Origin: Gymnothorax reevesii | Taxonomy: Eukaryota > Chordata > Actinopteri > Anguilliformes > Muraenidae | NCBI GenBank assembly: GCA_029721435.1 | Contig: CM056577.1 | Coordinates: 27,669,719 to 27,733,718 of the forward strand | Direction: 5' to 3' | DNA length: 64,000 bases | Part shown: in pieces, positions 57,920 to 64,000 of the stretch | Layout of the letters: each line of letters begins with the position of its first letter | Position numbering within the stretch: position 1 is the first letter of the stretch | The notes under the pieces: model-generated | Told to the model about the DNA's origin: nothing | The model's input: the letters and a program-made list of their open reading frames with translations, nothing else | Database searches by the model: none | Translations under genes and position numbers: made by a program

Positions 57920-59990
57920 GTTGTCATCCACTGAGGTGTAAGAAATTCTTGTAGTGCTGTCAACAAATGGATCATGCACTTTGAGATATCACATAATCCG
58001 CTTCAGTCAGCTCTTTGCTGTAAAAGTGAATGACAGGGAGGCTTTCTGAGTTTCTGGAAGTACTCCTGAGATGCACTCTTTGAATGCACATTAGCAAAAA
58101 ACCTGGCGCTTATTGAACCTGCTGTTTCTTTTTGGCTGGGCCAAGTAACGGCCAGGCCCCTATCAATGCGACTGTCGCTGAGTGAGTGAGTGAGTGAGTG
58201 ACTGGCAGAGTGATCATGTTCAACGATTGGTTAGCTGGTGGGGAGGAAGTTCAGTGATTGGTCGGCCGGATGGGAAGCACTTCAACGATTGGTTGGCTGG
58301 CTGGCCAGCCGTCGACGTCACTCATATTTACTGGTCTGTGTATTTGCATTATAAACACATGGGTCGCGGAATTTCGGCTTTGAGACATTTCAACAGAAAC
58401 GGAATACTTTGCTGTTGTTGGATCTTGGATTTGAGAGTTTGCTGCAAAAATGGAAATTAAAAAGTGGAATTGAACGCGCCACATTCATTTATGCGTGTGA
58501 TGGACTATCTACGTACATTGTGGAAATGGCGCCGGCCCTATTATGTGACAGCATTTTTAAGAATACTGGAAGAATTCATGAGTTGGTTTGCAGGAGCAGA
58601 GGCAGTTGTGGTGGCCACTTTGATTGTGTGAGATCTGTGAGAGCGACTGTAACCGACACCAATTGCAACAATAAATTTCGGAAAATATTAAGTTTGAAAG
58701 ATCGTGCCAAGCTGGATTGGACACTCCGTCATTGAAGTAGCCTAGTTACTTCTCCACTAGAGTGTAGTTCCCACTATGCCAATGGAACATGACCAGTACT
58801 TGAATCCAGTCTAGCAATAGACTGCAATAATCAGGTAAATGTGCTGTTAAATTATGACACATTTTGTACGTATAGAATGTTCATAATGTGCAATTATTGA
58901 CGCCAGTGAATGTTTCTTGGCGATATTGGTCGCCATAGTATAAAAATATATGCGTATTTTCTTCTAATGGACAGCAAAAGGTGGATTAAATATTCAAATA
59001 GCGGGTGCATATGATGTGCTTGCCCTAGCTAGCATACCGGTCTTTTAAAAAATTCCATTTGATTTTGTTGCATAATGAGCAAAATCCGACCATTATTAGG
59101 CTAATCTTCTTTCACGCTGGATTGGTTCGGTTTGTTTCAGTCCTCCATCCTCGTTTCCTCTGGTACCGGTTGCGAGATTCCATAGAGATAGAGGAATGTA
59201 ACACATCGTACCAAACTAGCGTTAAAGAATCATGACAATGGTCGGAATGCGTTTTTAATTTCCCGATTCAATCTCGCAACCGATTGGACAATTAACAAGC
59301 ATGGTGGACAGTAACCTTTCAGTTGCGAGGTTGAATAGGGGAGTTAAAAACACATTCCGACCTTTGTTAGGATTCTTTCATGATAGATTGGTATTTTGTG
59401 TTTCATTCCATCTCCCTTTTGAATTTCGTAGTGGTACCGGGATTATTTCCTTAATCTTCCAATTGAATCTCGCAGCCGATACGAGAGAAGACAGGTACAA
59501 TGAAGGGACTTGGGATACACGATCATCAGAGGTGTCTAGTAATGAAGCACCTGGCGTGTATCAGAAGAACAGTGGTGCTCGGCAAGGTATCTTTGTGCAG
59601 ATGAGATGTGCCTGCCAGCGGACATGAAGCTGCACATTTATGTGCGCTGTTACAATATTCTACCACTAGATGGCACACCAGGATGCAATATTCACAAGCA
59701 AGCTGAGTTCGAACACGGTTTAGAATATGATCCTAGCTGCATTTGGGTCACTTTCTTTCTGATTGAATATATTTTTCAAAATTTATCCATGTGTATTTAT
59801 GAATAAACATTGTTAGCTTGGAATCTGAAATCAAGTCTCTGTCATCCTTTTACCTGTGTGTGTAAGACCTTTTGTCTTGGCGTAAGGTTCAAGGCTATAA
59901 TCTGGAGAGCATATCCTGTGGTGAGCGGCCCAAGGTGGTATAGTTCAGCAAGCCAGGCAAGACCATTTATTTAACCCCACCCCTTTGGTC
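57920..59990. other. Region between gene B and unit C
   Basis: No exon recognised. To about 58130 it matches unit A's end. (GAGT)n at 58180-58201, then short repeats of 'gattggttggctggc' (58219-58312). 59085-59290 and 59340-59485 are degenerate direct repeats that share 'ctcgca.ccgat' and 'tggtaccgg'. Open frames at 58409-58735 and 59301-59627 have no known domain. Confidence 0.4.
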
Positions 59991-60118
59991 ACGCTATATA
60001 TCTAAAAAAAAACAGAAGTTGTCTATGGATATTAATAGTTGCAATACTGCAAAGAGGCAGTACCCATCAATGTTGCTGCATCTTCTGTCCGTAGTACATT
60101 TCTGTTGGAGGGTAGACA

Positions 60119-60176
60119 ATGAGAACCACGGTGATCTGTCTCTGGCTGCTCAACAGTCTCTTTCACATGATCTCAG
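60119..60176 (+). CDS. Signal-peptide exon of unit C (first exon of a third gene)
   Basis: An intact ATG, the hydrophobic core VICLWLLNSLFHMIS and the donor TCAG|gtgaat align without gaps to the exons at 9343 and 33517. The upstream 117 bases are also conserved. V exons of this copy are not found before the window end; intron 1 here is interrupted by a Tc1 fragment, a minisatellite and a Gypsy element. Confidence 0.8.
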
Positions 60177-60925
60177 GTGAATTGAACATTTTCTCTGCAC
60201 TTTGTATTTTTTTACTGAGCTGTCCTCCTTGGTCCTTAAATACAGTCAGTCAGTCTGTCTGTCTGTCCATTTGAATAAGAGTTAAGGTATTCACAAAACA
60301 AAAGCCTGTAGTGTTGCAATGTTCAATCTGTCGAGTAAACACTACTTTTTGTGCTTACCAATATTTATTAGTTAGTTGATTGCCGTTTAATTTCCACAAT
60401 CTGTAACTGACCTGAGTGTGGGTGATAGGGAACTTGACATTTTCTTTAACTTGGAAGAAAGTTCACAACTTAATATTTCAACAGCTTATTGGTTGACATT
60501 AAACAATTCAACTGTTTTGCTTTGTCTGTAGATGTTTAACATATAATCTATGTGACAAATAATTTTAAAAAGCTACATATTTTCAGAATAATTTAGTTGA
60601 ATTGCTCACACCTATATTATATAAATGTTCAACAATTTATATATAAATTATTAATAAATAAGTCTGGAAACTATTTTATGTACTTAAGTTGAACACATTG
60701 ATGCTCAAATAATGTTCAAGATGAAACACGGCGTTTAACAATACAGAAACAATTGTTCAACAAATGTTTTACCTTGTATTTGCATTTCTTCTTTCATCAA
60801 TGTTTAAGATTTCACTTGTATGTTCCAACAGAGGATTAGTGAACATTTTTTCTCTGACACATGAGTGTTTTTAAATGTTCTCACAAGCTGTTGCAGAGGA
60901 GTTATATTTTTGGACCTTTGACTAC
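60177..60925 (+). other. Start of intron 1, unit C
   Basis: Matches 33575-34150 of unit B and 9401-9620 of unit A. No exon. Confidence 0.6.
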
Positions 60926-61400
60926 AACCCCATTTCCAAAAAAGTTGGGACACTGGCTTAAATGTAAATAAAAATAGTATGCAATGATTCGTAAATCACT
61001 TTAATTGAAGACAGTACAGTAAAAAGACAACATTCCAAATGTGCAAACTCAGATATTTTGTCGTTTTTTTCTTCTTATTTGCAAAGCATCTTCTTATTTT
61101 GAATTGGATGCCAGCAACACATTTCAAAAAAGCTGGGGCAACAAAAGTCTGGAAAAGTTGTTTGATGCTAAAAAAAAAAAAATGATGGAACATCTCACTG
61201 CTCATTAGGTTAATTGGCTGCAGGTCAGTGACAAAATTTGGAAGAGACAGTCTTTTAAAAGTAAAGATGGCAAGGCCTTCATCACTCTGTGAAAGACTGC
61301 ATGGGAAAATAGTTCCACTATTTCAATAAAATATTGTTTCTCACAAATTTGGCGATTTCATCCTCTACAGAACATCATCTCATCAAAAGCAGTCTAGTTA
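60926..61400 (+). mobile_element. Tc1/mariner element, 5' part
   Basis: Begins CAACCCCATTTCCAAAAAAG. From 61268 it encodes the start of a Tc1 transposase: MARPSSLCERLHGKIVPLF, then stop-interrupted sequence, ending with a degraded HTH (ILYRTSSHQK). The remainder is absent. Confidence 0.7.
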
Positions 61401-61574
61401 CTTTGTCAGTGCAATGTCCTCTTTATTTACTTTATCTTGCTTACCTTTAGTTCATGGTGTGGCCCAGGCTAAGAGAAGCCAGTGTGCCCAGCTGTCCCAA
61501 ATCTGTGTGATGAGGAGGGATTGGAAGGGACAAACTGGGGGGGTGGTCACTCGCTATAAAATAACGCATTAAAG

Positions 61575-62085
61575 CATAAGAAATAATGTTGCACAAATGT
61601 TAATTTTGCACAAATGTGCACAAACGATTCCAACCATTTTTGAGTCATTTGGATGTTGATGGGGTGCTGGGTGACCTCAGGTCACCAATAGGTCACAAAT
61701 CTGTTAAATGTTGAAAATCTTAAAAATGGTTTGTGCACAAATATTAATTTTGCCAGCACAAACGAAGCACAAACAATTCCAACCATTTTTGAGTCATTTG
61801 GATGTTGATGGGGTGCTGGGTGACCCAGGGTCAAATAATTAAACGTTGAATATCGTAATGACGGTTTGTGCACAAACGATAATTTTACCTGCACAAACGT
61901 GCACAAATGAAGCACAAACGAATCCAACCCCTTTTTGAGTCATTTGGATGTTGATGGGGTGCTGAGTGACCTCAGGTCACCAATCAGTTAAATGTTGAAT
62001 ATCATAAAGACGGTTTGTGCACAAACCGGTTTGTGCATTTTGCCTGCACAAACATGCACAAATGAAGCACAAACGAATAAAAATA
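61575..62085. repeat. Minisatellite, about 147-bp period, 3 copies plus part
   Basis: TGAGTCATTTGGATGTTGAT starts at 61641, 61790 and 61936, so periods are 149 and 146. Each copy also carries GGTTTGTGCACAAA and 'gcacaaa.gaagcacaaac'. It abuts the Gypsy element. Confidence 0.85.
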
Positions 62086-62104
62086 CTTTCATTCATATTT
62101 TCAA

Positions 62105-64000
62105 CATATGGGGTGCCAACTACACAGAGGTTCATCCCAGTCTTTCTCATAGTCATAACAATAAGTCCTCATCAATGTCTTTAGAGTGGAATGAAACCGC
62201 TCTAAGGCACCCTGACTCTCTGGATGATAAGCACTAGAAAGAATCTGCTTCGCACCTAGTTCAGACACAACCTGCTGAAACAATCCAGAAGTGAAATTGC
62301 TACCTTGGTCTTTCCCTGGGAAAGGCCAAATAACGGGAAGAACTTTATCAAAGCCTTCGAGATTGCAGTTGCCTTGATGTTGCGTAGAGGTATGGCTTCA
62401 GGGAATCTAGTAGATGCACACATGATTGTAAACAAGTACTCATTTCCAGATCTAGTCTTTGGTAATGGACTAACACAATCAACAATGACCTTGGAGAAGG
62501 GCTCCCCAAATGTGTTTTCCAAATACCTGATAAGTGTGACAGGTGTTGCAAAAGTTGGAAACATCTTTCCAAAGTCCAGGCTAGAAGAAGTGTTTCATGA
62601 TCTTATCAACAGTCCTGTTAACACCAAGATGACCTCCTATAGGTAAACTATGAGCCATTGTTAAGATCTCATTCCTGTAGACCTTTGGAACAACAATTTG
62701 CTTGACCACTGCCCAATCTGCATTAGCAGGGATGTCAGGAGGGCGCCACTTCCACATCAACACTCCATCATTGAGATAATACCCAACTGAAACTGCGTCT
62801 ATTTCTTTATCGGGAAGGGCTCTCCTCTTTAGTACATAAATTTCAGGGTCATTAGTTTGCTCCTGAATCAACCGCTTTCTGGACAGAGACAAGTCTTCAG
62901 ACACATCAGAATCACCAGACCCATCTGGCTGGCTGAACAAAGAACTGATTTACGTGTCTGGTAAGTCCTCAAATGGAGAAATCATATTAGGCCGAACAGA
63001 GTCATGAGGCGAACCACCTGAGTCATGACTATTCAATGTGCTGGACAGCACTATCCTTTTGCTATCCTTTTCTTTTTCTTTCTTAGCTTTAAGGAACCAA
63101 CAGTTAGTTGTAACATGACCAGATTTCTTGCAATAACTGCAAACTAGACCACTTTTGTCACTGTCAGCTTTCACACTTTTATCAGACCTGTGACTGGATT
63201 TCTGAGCACCATCACCAGATTTGTCTTTGTCTTTGGGTGAGGAATCTTGGGTATCACCTTTACCTTTTTTCTGAAATTGGAACCATCTTTTGCTACTGCT
63301 GGACTGAAATTTGGACTTATGTGTGAGAACATATTCATCTGCAAATTTGGCAGCTGATTGCAAATTCAGTGCTTGCTTCTCAATAAGGTAGGTCTTAATA
63401 TCATTCTTAACACAGTTCTTGAATTCTTCCACTAACTACATCTCTATTAGTGAGTTGAAATCATCCTTGACCTCCATAGGAGTACACCGGTTCTCAAAGC
63501 AAACCTTCTTCTTGTTAGCAAACTCCACATTAGTCTGATTGTCAGATTTCTTCAGACCTCTGAATTTCTGTCGGTAAGCCTCTGGAACCAACTCATAAGC
63601 TCTCAAAATAACCTTTTTGACAACCTCATAATCACAGGAATCATCTACAGACAAAACCGAATAGGCTTGTTGAGCTTTACCATTGAGGACAGTTTGCAAC
63701 ATCAGGGGCCAGTTTTCCTTTGGCCACTGACAACTCTTAGCTACCTTCTCGAAGCACTGCAAATACTTATCAACTTCCTTCTCCGAAAATATAGGCACCA
63801 GCTTTAGCTCCTGGCTATCAGTAAATTTATTTTCAGCTTCTATTTTTATTTTAAGTAGCTCCATTTGGAGCCTTTCTTCTCTAACTAACTTCTGTAAATC
63901 AAAATCTCTGTCTCTGTCTCTCTCTTTCTGCTCTTTCCTCTTTTTCTCTCTCTTGCTAATTTTTCTAACTCAAACTGCCTTTGTTTTTCTTTTTCCTCCC
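62105..64000 (-). mobile_element. Gmr1-like Ty3/Gypsy retrotransposon, defective, cut by window end
   Basis: Minus strand. Gag: 63864-62950 with a capsid-like start, a SCAN-like segment, and a zinc knuckle CSYCKKSGHVTTNC at about 63149-63108, interrupted by in-frame stops near 63434 and 62951. No protease is seen. The integrase follows: 62940-62581 has the H2C2-like GGHLGVNRTVDKI; 62564 down reads KVIVDCVSPLPKTRSGNEYL and ASTRFPEAIPLR; after a frameshift, SSAYHPESQGALERFHSTLK. Integrase following gag directly, before any RT, matches the unusual domain order reported for Gmr1-type fish elements. The 3' part (RT) is missing; sequence stops at the minisatellite. SCAN domains are known to derive from such elements. 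Confidence 0.8.

Larger units (their letters stand above)
33180..58130 (+). repeat. Tandem duplication unit B (immunoglobulin gene block)
   Basis: The second copy of the block described for unit A. It starts with sequence matching 9090-9150 and ends with sequence matching 32460-32560. It carries all exons of the family in the same order, interrupted by its own set of transposons. Limits are approximate. Confidence 0.85.

Noticed and set aside
58409..58735. A 108-codon frame between units B and C
   Set aside because: No domain, no promoter or splice support, and it lies in repeat-like DNA.

Overview
The window is nuclear DNA from a teleost fish. The evidence is split V-set immunoglobulin exons with vertebrate splice signals together with fish-type repeats: L2 with an esterase ORF1, Rex1-like, RTE, V-SINE, a 5S-derived SINE, Tc1, hAT, TTAA/THAP (Kolobok-type) elements, an XPG/PIN-type DNA transposon and a Gmr1-like Gypsy element. 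The species cannot be read from the sequence.

The only host gene content I can support is a tandemly duplicated immunoglobulin-domain gene on the + strand. A signal-peptide exon recurs three times in the same orientation (9343, 33517, 60119). It heads three units: A (about 9080 to 32700), B (about 33180 to 58130) and C (about 60000 onward, cut by the window end). Each of the two full units carries, in order, V-set exons V1, V2, V3 and V4. Introns, flanks and even one old transposon are shared between A and B, so the whole block was duplicated.

Unit B gives a coherent gene model. Signal exon (33517-33574), V1 (39448-39750), V3 (48093-48419) and V4 (48870-49222) all have splice sites where needed, all junctions are phase 1, and they join to one 346-residue frame ending in TAA. 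That predicts a secreted protein with three V-set domains. V2 has lost both splice sites in A and B alike, and in B it is split by a 5.6-kb transposon, so it is probably skipped. Unit A is a pseudogene: no ATG, lost acceptors at V1 and V3, frameshifts, an exon-end stop, and a THAP element inside V1. Unit C has an intact signal exon; its V exons would lie outside the window.

The rest is a dense nest of mobile DNA. 1-9080: RTE LINE, Tc1 fragment, a SINE with a 15-bp target duplication, a near-perfect hAT MITE. Unit A introns: an L2 LINE split by other elements, a Rex1 fragment with a MITE, THAP element, solo LTRs, V-SINE, a 2-kb hAT, then a hAT-like shell holding a nearly intact LINE. Unit B: two TTAA-flanked elements, the Academ-like element with a ZNF862-type hAT inside it, a solo LTR, a 5S-derived SINE, and an ancestral MITE invaded by Tc1 and then by a Harbinger-like element. 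60926-64000: Tc1 5' end, a three-copy minisatellite, and a defective Gypsy element on the - strand.
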